A stretch of DNA of 64,000 nt from CAWKMN01 sp963850765 (lineage in GTDB: Bacteria; Chloroflexota; Anaerolineae; Aggregatilineales; Aggregatilineaceae): assembly GCA_963850765.1 (NCBI GenBank), contig CAWKMN010000003.1, positions 558,001 through 622,000 of the forward strand, given 5' to 3'. The position numbers and the translations under genes are program-made. This document shows positions 56,117 through 64,000 of this stretch, one piece after another. Numbering within the stretch: position 1 is the stretch's first letter; each line of letters opens with the position of its first letter. The notes under the pieces were generated by a model. It searched no databases. It was not told the origin of the DNA and saw only the letters and a list, made by a program, of their open reading frames with translations.

Positions 56117-57352
56117 TCAGAACAGCCGGTGTAAAATCATGATCGCCGTTTCGTCAGGGGCGGAAACCACCACCGCCAGCGGGATGAAGTTGTAGAGAAA
56201 ATGGGTCATGATCGCCACGGTCGTGTTGTATCGCAGGCGTATCCAGCCAAAGGCCAGCGCCACACCGAAAATGATCAGCCATGCCGGCGTGAGCGTATAC
56301 TGCATATGCGTCAGGGCGAAGATCAGGGCGGTGGGCCAGAGTCCCAACACCGGCTGAAGCGCCCCGCGAAACGCGATCTCTTCGCCCACCGCCGCCGTCG
56401 CTGCCAGCAGCAAGGCCAGCCAGACGGTGGAGATGCTGTCCGCCAGCGCTTCAGACGCCTCGGACTGTTCCTTGAAAACGTCTTCAGGGACCGCCGCCTG
56501 CCACAGCACGGACACGATCGCCACAAAGACGAACAGCCCAATCGTGACGCCCATCGAGGCGAGCAAACCCTGGCCTGTCGGCAGCCCCAGCCCCAACCGC
56601 CGAAGGGTCTGCGGGAGATTCCGCTTGATCCCCAGCCCAACCCCGAGGAAGGAAACGACGAGAAACGGCAGGCCGTTCAGCAGCAGGCTCCAACCTGACA
56701 GCCCGTCTTCGTAAGTCTCCGCGATGCCCTCCAAACCACCGCCCAGGATGAAATTCGCAAACTGCACGCCCAGCAAGTAAACCACGAAAACGAGGACCAC
56801 CCGATGAAGCAGCAGTGAGGGGTTGAATCCGCGCGGCCGGTAGGGAGCATACAGGCTGGTGCTGGAAGCCTCGGTCTCAATCGGAGCGGCCGGCCGGGCC
56901 AATGTCGTCAGTGAATCCGTGGTGTAATAGTTGAGCATCTGCGGGAACAACGGCGTCCCTGGCAATTCCGCGGGTGGGCTGTCCGGCTGGAGATCCGGCA
57001 AGACGTTCGGCTCTCGTTGATCCTTGCCGCGAAAGCGCGGGAAAATCACCGCCAGTCGTCGGGCGGCCGGCTCGAACATCACGATCGTGGCGAGGATCGC
57101 GGTCACGGTCGATACGACCAGCGCGCCCCAGGCGTCGGCTTTTTCCACATCGATCGATGAGGCACCGACGACCTGCCCCACGCCGTTCGCAATCAGCAGC
57201 AGGTTAATCAGAATCAGCGCGCCCATCACGGCCAAACGCATTCGGGGGCTTCGCTGTTGGTCGGCGACATTCGCCGCCGCGGCGATGCCGCCGAACATCA
57301 ACGTGGCAAACAGCACGACCAGGACTTCTTCAGCAGACAAAGCCAACTCCAT
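56117..57352 (-). CDS. CPBP-family intramembrane metalloprotease
   Basis: A 411-residue membrane protein. The start chosen is ATG 57352 (MELALSAEEVLVVL), because the longer upstream part is basic and overlaps the divergent gene's leader. The N-terminal part has three helices and a cytosolic stretch. The C-terminal part holds the CPBP/Abi motifs: EEIAFRGALQPVLG (EExxxR) and ALIFALTHMQYTL (FxxxH), followed by a final WIRLRYNTTVAIMTHFLYN. These Rce1-like proteases cleave membrane or prenylated proteins, or process bacteriocin-type peptides. The target is unknown. Confidence 0.87.
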   Translation of the reverse strand: MELALSAEEVLVVLFATLMFGGIAAAANVADQQRSPRMRLAVMGALILINLLLIANGVGQVVGASSIDVEKADAWGALVVSTVTAILATIVMFEPAARRLAVIFPRFRGKDQREPNVLPDLQPDSPPAELPGTPLFPQMLNYYTTDSLTTLARPAAPIETEASSTSLYAPYRPRGFNPSLLLHRVVLVFVVYLLGVQFANFILGGGLEGIAETYEDGLSGWSLLLNGLPFLVVSFLGVGLGIKRNLPQTLRRLGLGLPTGQGLLASMGVTIGLFVFVAIVSVLWQAAVPEDVFKEQSEASEALADSISTVWLALLLAATAAVGEEIAFRGALQPVLGLWPTALIFALTHMQYTLTPAWLIIFGVALAFGWIRLRYNTTVAIMTHFLYNFIPLAVVVSAPDETAIMILHRLF

Positions 57353-57461
57353 GAAATGAACAGGCGGATCCTCAAGCGGGCTCCTCTCGGGGCTAGACAG
57401 ATAATAACATAAGGGGGACAATAGCGCCCTGATAACACGTGGCCGAAGAGAGGATCTTTTC

Positions 57462-58394
57462 ATGCACCCGCCGAGCCCACCGTTAAATCCCATGCACGCC
57501 CGTCCCCGGCGCCGGCCTTTTCGCCGCCGTCGTTTGGGGTGCGGCACGCTGGGCTGTCTGGCGCTTGTTTTTGCCCCGCTGTCCTGTATCAGCGCGTGTC
57601 TGCTGCTCTACGTTCTGTTTCCACCCTCACCCACCGACATCCTGCTGATGGGCATGGATGCGCGCCCCGGCCAGGGCTACGAGACACGCTCCGACAGCAT
57701 CATGCTGCTGAACGTCACGCCCGGCCGGATGAAAATCAGCCTGATGTCCATCCCGCGTGACGTGTTTATCCTGGTGCCGGGTTATGGTGAGCAGCGCATC
57801 AACACGATCAACGTGCTCGGCGAGGGCGAGATCGAAGGCACGACCGGCCCGGATCTGCTCAGGGCCAGCTTCAAAGAGAGCTTTGATGTGGATGTGGAGA
57901 ATTATGTCCGGCTGGACTTCAACGGATTCGTCGCGCTGGTGGATGCTGTCGGCGGCGTGGACATCGACGTACCCAAGCAGATCATCGATTACGAATATCC
58001 GACGATGGACGGCGGGATCATGACGGTCCAGTTCGATCCGGGTCGTCAGCATATGGATGGGGAGCGCGCCCTGCAATATGCGCGCACCCGCCACCAGGAT
58101 AATGACTACCAGCGCGCCGCGCGCCAGCAGCAGGTCGTGGACGCCCTTATCAGAAAGTTATCCAATCCTCTCTACGTGGTCTATTGGCCGGGCGTGTTGA
58201 ATGCCATCCGCTCCCACACCGATACCGACTTCAGCGCGTGGGATATGGCGCGCCTGGGGCCTGCCATGCTGTTCGGGTGGCGCAGCAAAACTGTTCGCGT
58301 GCTGGAAGGGGATGATCTGATCGGGATGAAAGCCGGCTACTGGGTCCCCAATTATGACCGGCTTTCCCCCTGGATCGAGGAGCATTTCGATTGA
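57462..58394 (+). CDS. LytR-CpsA-Psr (LCP) family protein
   Basis: A 310-residue protein: a basic cytosolic N-terminus with RRRPFRRRR, one transmembrane helix (about 28-52), then an extracytoplasmic LCP domain. Motifs are DILLMGMDARPGQ, RSDSIMLLNVTP, MSIPRDVFILVPG, RINTIN, and YARTRHQDNDYQRAARQQQ with the catalytic arginines. LCP enzymes transfer glycopolymers from lipid carriers to the cell wall or to proteins. The role in a Chloroflexota-type envelope is uncertain. It is divergent from the protease gene. Confidence 0.9.
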   Translation: MHPPSPPLNPMHARPRRRPFRRRRLGCGTLGCLALVFAPLSCISACLLLYVLFPPSPTDILLMGMDARPGQGYETRSDSIMLLNVTPGRMKISLMSIPRDVFILVPGYGEQRINTINVLGEGEIEGTTGPDLLRASFKESFDVDVENYVRLDFNGFVALVDAVGGVDIDVPKQIIDYEYPTMDGGIMTVQFDPGRQHMDGERALQYARTRHQDNDYQRAARQQQVVDALIRKLSNPLYVVYWPGVLNAIRSHTDTDFSAWDMARLGPAMLFGWRSKTVRVLEGDDLIGMKAGYWVPNYDRLSPWIEEHFD

Positions 58395-58404
58395 TGCGGG
58401 CTGG

Positions 58405-58827
58405 CTACCGCTGCAATTCATCCACAAGGCGCTGGTACGCACCCTGCCACTCGCTGGCATCGCGCGTGAACTTGGTGATCTTGATCTCGGCGAAGTGACC
58501 GAACAGCCCGGCCATAATCCCCGGCAGCAACTCCCATTTTTCGCCGCGGATCACCCCCTCCAGGCTGGCGGAGGCGTTGCCTGCCCACGCCCACCGCTGG
58601 CGGAGCTGATCGGCCTTGAGCCAGTAATCGCGCCCTTCCCATACCGCCGCGGACGCTTCGATCCCATCATCAATGCCGCGCAAACAGAAAATCAGGTGAG
58701 CGGCCATATCTTTGGCTTCACCATCAAGCTCTGATTTTTGGCTGAGGCGGCGCAGCAGTTCCGCGGCCGTCCGCATGTATCGATTCCGATTCTTGCCGGT
58801 GCTGTCTACATTAACCACACGGCTCAT
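58405..58827 (-). CDS. Uncharacterised helical protein
   Basis: A 140-residue, all-helical soluble protein that I do not recognise. It has an early RTAAELLRRLSQKSELD helix, then KDMAAHLIFCLRGIDDGIEA, and WEGRDYWLKADQLRQRWAWA. The pattern suggests a four-helix bundle. It converges on the LCP gene with 10 bases between the stops and stands alone on its strand. The ATG at 58827 has AGGAG a few bases upstream (GTCAACAGGAGCTTG). Confidence 0.7.
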   Translation of the reverse strand: MSRVVNVDSTGKNRNRYMRTAAELLRRLSQKSELDGEAKDMAAHLIFCLRGIDDGIEASAAVWEGRDYWLKADQLRQRWAWAGNASASLEGVIRGEKWELLPGIMAGLFGHFAEIKITKFTRDASEWQGAYQRLVDELQR

Positions 58828-58939
58828 CTAACAAGCTCCTGTTGACCGTACACAAAATCACGCCCGCAACCTTAACGAGAGTTACAGCACATGTCAAGAG
58901 TTGCTGGCGACGCTAATCCATAGTGCAAGCATGACCCGG

Positions 58940-59995
58940 CTAAGATGTGGGAGCCAGCGGCATTGCCAGATCCAGCTCATAATGGCGTTCACCCTGATCC
59001 CGCAGGGCGAGATAGCCCTGCTGGCGCTCGGCCAGCAAGCTGGCGACATAAAGCTGCATCCGGTGCAGAACGGGCCGGCCGGCTTCGCTGAGATCGCGCG
59101 GGTTCATCAGTTGAAAGAGCGTCTTGGCATCGTCCGACCCCAGCCGCGGAGCCTGATGCTGGATCACAATGTGGGCCTGTGATTGGTCGAAACTCAATCG
59201 CAGCCCTACCGGCTCATCGAGCGGGCTTTCGGCCAGGGCGAATTCCGCCAGAATGTATAGAATGCGGTGCAGCGCGGAAGGCGCGACCCGTGCCATCGGA
59301 TCTCCCTCGATGCCGTTATGAAACTCGATCCGTTCGACCGGAAACCGGTGCAGGGCGTCGCTCAGCCAGTGCTTGACAAAACGATTGAGGAAGATAGCTT
59401 CGATCTCGAAATTCTGCGCGTTGGCTTCAAGATACATAATATCCATGGCAATTTGGGTATAGCGGCTGAGATCATTGGCGTTCTGAATAATATGTTCCAG
59501 AAATTCCGCCTGCTCGTCGTCGTCAAGCTTGCCCCGGTTGTTATAGAGCAGTTCCGCAAAGCCGAGAATAGCGCTTAACGGCGTGCGCAAATCGTGCGAG
59601 ATCATGCTCAGAAACGATTGTTTCGCCAGTTCAGGCTGCCCCTGACCCGCGGTGTCTCGAAAGATCACCAGCGTGCCGGCCAACTGATCACCATCCAGAA
59701 GCGGCACACGCTGCCACGTCAATCGGCGCGGCGGATAATGTTGAATGCGCAGATTACCCCACTGCGTATAATACGCTTCGGCATCGGGCCGGGCGAGCAC
59801 GCCGGCCAGCTCGGGGTTCGCGCCTTCGACCTGTCGCAGCAGGGCCGAAACTGTCCGCGGCACAGTGTGCAGTCTGAGCAGTTCTTGCAGACGGGGATTC
59901 AACTCGCAGATCGTGCCGGCGAGATCGATGACCAGGATTCCTTCATCGGAGCTTGCGCTCCATGCCTGCATCGAGAGCAGTCTCAAGTTATCCAT
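58940..59995 (-). CDS. PAS-domain sensor histidine kinase
   Basis: A 351-residue soluble protein from ATG 59995. A PAS-like domain spans about 10-125 (SDEGILVIDLAGTICELNPR, and a GTLVIFRDTAGQ end). HisKA has the phospho-acceptor His in SMISHDLRTPLSAILGFAEL. The HATPase_c domain is degenerate: the N-box reads ILAEFALAES and no clear GxGLG is seen, so ATP binding may be weak or lost. It has no linked response regulator. No membrane segments are predicted. Confidence 0.8.
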   Translation of the reverse strand: MDNLRLLSMQAWSASSDEGILVIDLAGTICELNPRLQELLRLHTVPRTVSALLRQVEGANPELAGVLARPDAEAYYTQWGNLRIQHYPPRRLTWQRVPLLDGDQLAGTLVIFRDTAGQGQPELAKQSFLSMISHDLRTPLSAILGFAELLYNNRGKLDDDEQAEFLEHIIQNANDLSRYTQIAMDIMYLEANAQNFEIEAIFLNRFVKHWLSDALHRFPVERIEFHNGIEGDPMARVAPSALHRILYILAEFALAESPLDEPVGLRLSFDQSQAHIVIQHQAPRLGSDDAKTLFQLMNPRDLSEAGRPVLHRMQLYVASLLAERQQGYLALRDQGERHYELDLAMPLAPTS

Positions 59996-60048
59996 CGTCC
60001 TGCCACCCCACCTCATGTTTTGCTTAATACTACATTAAAGCAAAGTGG

Positions 60049-60077
60049 TTAACTTTGCCATAAAAAAGTGGTATAGA
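60049..60077 (+). promoter_or_regulatory. Putative promoter for the phosphatase-DUF3090-SCO1664 operon
   Basis: TTAACT at 60049-60054 and TATAGA at 60072-60077, 17 bases apart, in an A+T-rich stretch about 75 bases before the start codon. Confidence 0.45.
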
Positions 60078-60157
60078 ATTCGCGCCGCCCCGCTGGTTAG
60101 GTGCCCTCAACTCTTTATGTTAATATCTTATTCGGAATTTATAACCGGGGCAATACG

Positions 60158-60823
60158 ATGACGGAATTCTTGCTCATTCGGCACGCGACGAACGATTGGG
60201 TCAGCACCGGCCGGCTTGCTGGCTGGACGCCCGGCGTTCATCTGAACGAGGATGGCAAAGCTCAGGCGGCAGCACTGGCTGACAGTCTCGCCAAAGCCAA
60301 ACTCGGTGCGATCTATGCCAGCCCACTCGAACGCACGATGGAGACCGCCCAGGCAATCGCGGCCCATTACCCCACGCTCAGCGTGCAGGCATTGGAAGCC
60401 GTGGGCGAAGTGCGCTACGGCAAATGGCAGGGCGAAAAGTTAAGCCGCTTGCGCCGCGAACCGCTGTGGGAGATCATCCAGGTCTATCCCAGCCGGGCGC
60501 ATTTCCCGGGCGGTGAAGCGATCCGCCAGGCCCAGGCGCGTGCTGTGGACGCGCTCGAAGCCCTGGTCGGCAAGCATCCAAATCAACGGGTGGCTGTCGT
60601 ATCACACAGTGATATTATCAAGCTGATTGTCGCCCATTATCTCGGCGCGCACGTCGATTTTTTTCAGCGGATCGAAATTTCGCCGGCTTCATTATCCATC
60701 ATCGCGCTCGGAACTGGCCGGCCTTATATCATCCGTGTCAACGATACCAGCTTCCTGGCGTCGCTGCGTCCCACCCCCTACCAGCCGGGACTGTGGGAGC
60801 GGCTCAAACGCCGGTGGCGCTAA
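60158..60823 (+). CDS. Histidine-phosphatase family protein (MSMEG_4193-like)
   Basis: A 221-residue protein from ATG 60158 (GGGG upstream). The active-site motif is LLIRHATNDW (RHxxN). It also has YASPLERTMETAQAIA, the acid residue in VGEVRYGKWQGEKL, and the second His in VAVVSHSDIIKLIVAHYLG. The family includes phosphoglycerate-mutase-like phosphatases. In actinobacteria a relative is linked to DUF3090 and SCO1664 genes, and the same order occurs here, so it likely acts in that module. The substrate is unknown. Confidence 0.88.
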   Translation: MTEFLLIRHATNDWVSTGRLAGWTPGVHLNEDGKAQAAALADSLAKAKLGAIYASPLERTMETAQAIAAHYPTLSVQALEAVGEVRYGKWQGEKLSRLRREPLWEIIQVYPSRAHFPGGEAIRQAQARAVDALEALVGKHPNQRVAVVSHSDIIKLIVAHYLGAHVDFFQRIEISPASLSIIALGTGRPYIIRVNDTSFLASLRPTPYQPGLWERLKRRWR

Positions 60824-60905
60824 CTCGGCTTGTTACATTCTCCGGTTCGCCCTAAAATTGATGATAGAGCTAACGACCAATTCTCGCTGAAAGGGTAGAA
60901 GCGTT

Positions 60906-61427
60906 ATGCCAGACGAGATCACGCTTGATCCCGTTGATTTCCTGACTGTTGGCACGGTGGGGCCCAAAGGCCGGCGCATCTTCTACATGCAGGGTGCCAA
61001 AGGGACGGAACTGATCACGTTGACCATCGAAAAGCAGCAGGCGCAGGCGCTGGCCGAAGCGGTTAACGAAATGCTGAGTGCGCTTCAGGAACGCTATCCT
61101 GACCTGCCCGAACCCCAGGTGAATCTGGCACGGTGGGATATGTCCCTGCGCGACCCCATTGAGCCGCTGTTTCGCGTGTCGCAGATGGGCCTGGGCTACG
61201 ACGAGGAACGGAATCTCATTCAGCTCGTCATGCAGGAATTGGTCGCGTCCGAAGAAGAAGGAGAAGAAGAAGAGCAGCCGGAGTCACTTGAGCCCGAACC
61301 GCAGATGGTCCGCATGTGGGCCACGCGTGAACAGGTGCGCGCTCTTAGCGAACACGCGCAGTCGATTGTCAAAAAAGGCCGCGCGGATCCAAAAACCAAT
61401 GGCTATATGATTTACTACTGGACGTAA
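60906..61427 (+). CDS. DUF3090 family protein
   Basis: A 173-residue protein: DPVDFLTVGTVGPKGRRIFY and LQAxxG-like lines at the start, TLTIEKQQAQALAEAVNEML, an acidic glutamate-rich linker, and a C-terminal ATREQVRALSEHAQSIVKKG followed by RADPKTNGYMIYYW. DUF3090 has no assigned activity. It lies between the phosphatase and the SCO1664-type gene, and its stop overlaps the next start (TAATG), so it is translated with it. Confidence 0.88.
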   Translation: MPDEITLDPVDFLTVGTVGPKGRRIFYMQGAKGTELITLTIEKQQAQALAEAVNEMLSALQERYPDLPEPQVNLARWDMSLRDPIEPLFRVSQMGLGYDEERNLIQLVMQELVASEEEGEEEEQPESLEPEPQMVRMWATREQVRALSEHAQSIVKKGRADPKTNGYMIYYWT

Positions 61428-62221
61428 TGACCGACGACACTGAACATTCATCGCCCACCGAACATTCCAGCAGCAAATCCAACGAGCGCAACAAACGATT
61501 CGTGAACATCACACGGGTGGAAAATCTGCTGTCCACGGGTAAAATCTCGCCGCTGCGCGGTGCTATGCTCTGGGGATCCAATTACGCCTCGGTGGTCACG
61601 GTGAGCGACGAGGAACTCCAGGCGACGGCCGTTTACAAACCCCAGCGCGGTGAGCGCCCCCTCTGGGATTTCCCGGATGGTACACTCTGCTACCGCGAGC
61701 TGCTTGCCTATATCGTATCCCAGGCGCTCGGCTGGCATCTCGTGCCGCCAACCGTCCTGCGGAGCGGACCGCACGGGCTCGGATCCTTGCAGCTGTTCAT
61801 CGAGCACAATCCTGAGATCAACTACTTCGCCCTCGACGAGCGGTTTGAGACGCAGTTGCAGCGGTTTGTCATCTTCGATTACATCGTCAACAACACCGAT
61901 CGTAAAGGCGGTCATCTGCTGCTGGATGCTGACGGCAAACTGTGGGGAATTGACCACGGCCTGACCTTTCACGCCGTGCCCAAGCTCCGCACGGTCATCT
62001 GGGAATTTGCCGGTCAGCCCATCGGGGAAAGCTTGCTCGAAGACGTGCATACGCTGTGCGCCCAGATCGAGCAGGAAAGCGCGGATGTCCGCTGTAGGGT
62101 GGTTGAGTTTCTCAGCGCCGCTGAGGTGACAGCCCTGGCGCGGCGAGTGAGGCACCTGCTGGAACATAAACGCTTTCCTTCACCCGGTCCTGGGCCAAAT
62201 CACCCCTGGCCGCCCGTATAA
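61427..62221 (+). CDS. SCO1664-family (PI3/4-kinase-like) protein
   Basis: A 264-residue protein with the SCO1664 features: ISPLRGAMLWGSNYASVV, AVYKPQRGERPLWDFPDGTL (KPxxGExPLWDFP), YRELLAYIVSQALGWHLVPP, FDYIVNNTDRKGGHLLLD with the kinase-like D..NN.DR, and GIDHGLTFHAVPKLRTVIW. The fold is related to atypical kinases, so a small-molecule or protein phosphotransfer is possible but unproven. It closes a three-gene operon that is also known from actinobacteria. Confidence 0.9.
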   Translation: MTDDTEHSSPTEHSSSKSNERNKRFVNITRVENLLSTGKISPLRGAMLWGSNYASVVTVSDEELQATAVYKPQRGERPLWDFPDGTLCYRELLAYIVSQALGWHLVPPTVLRSGPHGLGSLQLFIEHNPEINYFALDERFETQLQRFVIFDYIVNNTDRKGGHLLLDADGKLWGIDHGLTFHAVPKLRTVIWEFAGQPIGESLLEDVHTLCAQIEQESADVRCRVVEFLSAAEVTALARRVRHLLEHKRFPSPGPGPNHPWPPV

Positions 62222-62269
62222 TAAGATCAGCAGCACGCATTAGTTTTTTCTCCCCGTCAAGGAGCCGCC

Positions 62270-63205
62270 ATGATTGACCAGATTGCTGCGCGCGTCCGTG
62301 AGAATATTCAGCGCGTGATCGTGGGCAAGGATGAGGTGATCGATCTGATGCTGATCGCCGTGTTGAGCGAGGGACACGTTCTGCTCGAAGATGTGCCCGG
62401 CACCGGCAAAACCACCCTCGCCAAGGCCATGGCCGCCTCATTAGGCTGTACGTTCCGCCGCATCCAGTTTACACCGGACCTGCTCCCCAGCGATGTAACC
62501 GGCATCAATTTCTTTAACCAGAAAACACAGGCGTTTGAATTCCGCCCCGGTCCGATCCTGACTCAGGTGGTGCTGGCGGATGAGATCAACCGCGCCACGC
62601 CGCGCACGCAAAGCGCCCTGCTTGAAGCGATGCAGGAGCGCCAGATGACCATCGACGGCGAGACTTATCCCCTGCCCCGGCCGTTTCTCGTCATGGCGAC
62701 GCAAAACCCGATTGAATTGGAAGGGACGTTTCCGCTGCCCGAAGCCCAGCTTGACCGCTTCCTGCTGCGCGTCGGCCTGGGTTATCCGACCGAAGAACAG
62801 GAAAACGAAATTCTGCTGCGCTTTCGCACGGACGATCCGCTCGAAAGCCTGACATCCGTCACCGATCCGGCGACCATTAATTCACAGATCCAGCAGGTTC
62901 GCCAGGTGCATCTCGCGCAGCCGGTACAGGATTATCTGGTCGCGATTGCACGCCGCACCCGCAGCTACGAGGAGATCGATCTCGGAGCCAGCCCGCGCGC
63001 GACCCTGGCGCTGTATCGCTGCGCGCAAGCCCGCGCCGCCATCGCCGGCCGGGATTTTGTTCTGCCGGACGATGTCAAGTTCCTCGCGCCGTATGTGCTG
63101 ACGCACCGCATCCAGATCGGCCCGCAAACCCGGCTGCGCGGGCGGCGTCTTGAGGATGTGATCATCGATCTCGTGAATACGATTCCCGTGCCCGTCGAGC
63201 ATTAA
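62270..63205 (+). CDS. MoxR-family AAA+ ATPase
   Basis: A 311-residue protein: Walker A EDVPGTGKTTLAKA at about residues 43-56, Walker B VVLADEINRATPRTQSALLE, sensor 1 MATQNPIELEGTFPLPEAQL, and a C-terminal lid. MoxR ATPases act as chaperones for metal insertion or complex maturation and usually pair with DUF58 and VWA proteins. The DUF58 gene follows after 19 bases, so the usual module is present. Confidence 0.93.
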   Translation: MIDQIAARVRENIQRVIVGKDEVIDLMLIAVLSEGHVLLEDVPGTGKTTLAKAMAASLGCTFRRIQFTPDLLPSDVTGINFFNQKTQAFEFRPGPILTQVVLADEINRATPRTQSALLEAMQERQMTIDGETYPLPRPFLVMATQNPIELEGTFPLPEAQLDRFLLRVGLGYPTEEQENEILLRFRTDDPLESLTSVTDPATINSQIQQVRQVHLAQPVQDYLVAIARRTRSYEEIDLGASPRATLALYRCAQARAAIAGRDFVLPDDVKFLAPYVLTHRIQIGPQTRLRGRRLEDVIIDLVNTIPVPVEH

Positions 63206-63224
63206 TCCGCCCAGGGGGCGAGCC

Positions 63225-64000
63225 GTGCAGCTTTTCGACTTTGAAAGCGCCGAAAAAGCCGAGCTTTCGATGCAGCCCTTGCAGGGGCGCGGCGACACGG
63301 TGCGCGCCCTGATCGATCACCGCTGGTTTGGCGTCGCCATCCTGATCTTTCTGGTCGCGATTGTGGGAGAGATCCGCGAACTTCTGGCCGTGGTCGCGTT
63401 TATGCTGGCCGTGCTGCTGATCGCGTGGCTGTGGAGCCGGGGGTCGCTGCGAGGACTGGTCTACACGCGCCGGTTTCAGTACCGCCGTTTGTTCCCGGAT
63501 GAGACATTCGACGTCCGGATTACCATCGAAAACCGCAAGCTGCTCCCCCTGCCCTGGCTGCAAATCGAGGACGAGTGGCCGCTGCGCGTAGGCCCGGTGG
63601 ATGAGATGTCGTTCCCCCGCACCCCTCACGATCCCGAACAGGGCTATCTGATCAACACCTACTCGCTGCGCTGGTACGAGCGCATCCGCCGCCGTCAGGA
63701 CCTCATCGCCCGCCAGCGCGGGGTCTACGCGATTGGTCCGGTGCATTTGCTTTCCGGCGATCCGTTCAGCCTGTTTGACCGCAAAATCTCTGTAGAGAAC
63801 CGCCACGAGATACTGATCGTTTATCCGCGCGTGCGTACGCTGCCCGAACTGGGCCTGCCGCTCAAGGATCCGTTTGGCGACAAGCGCATCCAGCGCCGCC
63901 TGTTTGAGGATCCGAACCGGATCATGGGCGTGCGCGATTATGTACCGCAGGACAGCTTTCGGCACATCCATTGGAAAGCGACTGCCCACGCCGGCCGCCT
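63225..64000 (+). CDS. DUF58 family membrane protein, 5' part
   Basis: A start at GTG 63225 has GGGGG upstream. The frame runs open to the window end (258 codons seen). Two adjacent hydrophobic helices span about residues 40-82 (FGVAILIFLVAIVG, LLAVVAFMLAVLLIAW). The beta-rich DUF58 domain then shows TRRFQYRRLFPDETFDVRI, LPWLQIEDEWPL and, near the end, the signature RDYVPQDSFRHIHWKATA. It belongs with the MoxR ATPase just upstream. Confidence 0.9.
   Translation, partial: MQLFDFESAEKAELSMQPLQGRGDTVRALIDHRWFGVAILIFLVAIVGEIRELLAVVAFMLAVLLIAWLWSRGSLRGLVYTRRFQYRRLFPDETFDVRITIENRKLLPLPWLQIEDEWPLRVGPVDEMSFPRTPHDPEQGYLINTYSLRWYERIRRRQDLIARQRGVYAIGPVHLLSGDPFSLFDRKISVENRHEILIVYPRVRTLPELGLPLKDPFGDKRIQRRLFEDPNRIMGVRDYVPQDSFRHIHWKATAHAGR

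Overview
The window looks like a chromosome segment of a G+C-rich bacterium of the phylum Chloroflexota (Anaerolineae-like). This is inferred from gene content, not from a marker tree. Supporting features are PPC-domain and beta-helix surface proteins with PT-rich tails, a histidine phosphatase - DUF3090 - SCO1664 trio, LCP, MoxR and DUF58 genes, and an L31 protein with an extra C-terminal domain. I saw no tRNA, rRNA or CRISPR array. Several genes carry single-base frameshifts that leave the protein conserved on both sides. These look more like consensus errors of a long-read or metagenome assembly than gene decay.

Layout. 1-7.4 kb: the end of a GNAT acetyltransferase, a membrane 7TM-GAF-HTH protein, an S1-domain protein, a SufE/sulfurtransferase pair, an SRPBCC protein, a PspC-domain protein and a sugar-type MFS carrier. 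7.4-11.6 kb: two tandem secreted PPC-repeat proteins. 11.8-20.1 kb: housekeeping genes (cmk, comEC, ppk1, a DnaB-like ATPase, lipA, mobA). 20.1-30.0 kb: an O-antigen-ligase/TPR membrane protein coupled by overlap to a giant secreted beta-helix/fibronectin-like protein of about 2,500 residues. Part of the giant gene's beta-helix section is badly scrambled.

30.2-50.4 kb is the most striking part. The 5' end of a comM (yifB) gene at 30174 breaks off after about 62-75 codons. The gene then resumes at 48777 with a second, diverged 5' end joined to a host-like body. Between them lie about 18 kb of genes, all on the minus strand and nearly all for potassium transport: kdpF-A-B-C-D-E, a second KdpDE-like pair, a universal stress protein, an unknown protein behind a terminator-bearing leader, a KimA/KUP-like permease, a Na,K-ATPase-like P-type ATPase and two TrkA-type NAD-binding proteins. 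This reads as a potassium-homeostasis island that entered comM and supplied a replacement 5' end. The middle of the kdp operon (about 42.4-47.8 kb) is more G+C-rich than its flanks and carries a frameshift every few hundred bases. The rest of the island is almost free of them.

50.4-64 kb returns to host-like sequence: a tyrosine recombinase preceded by a perfect 14-7-14 inverted repeat, an M1-type lipoprotein peptidase, rplU-rpmA-rpmE(fusion)-tdk, an esterase, a CPBP protease, an LCP protein, a sensor kinase, the phosphatase/DUF3090/SCO1664 trio, and a MoxR-DUF58 pair that runs off the window.
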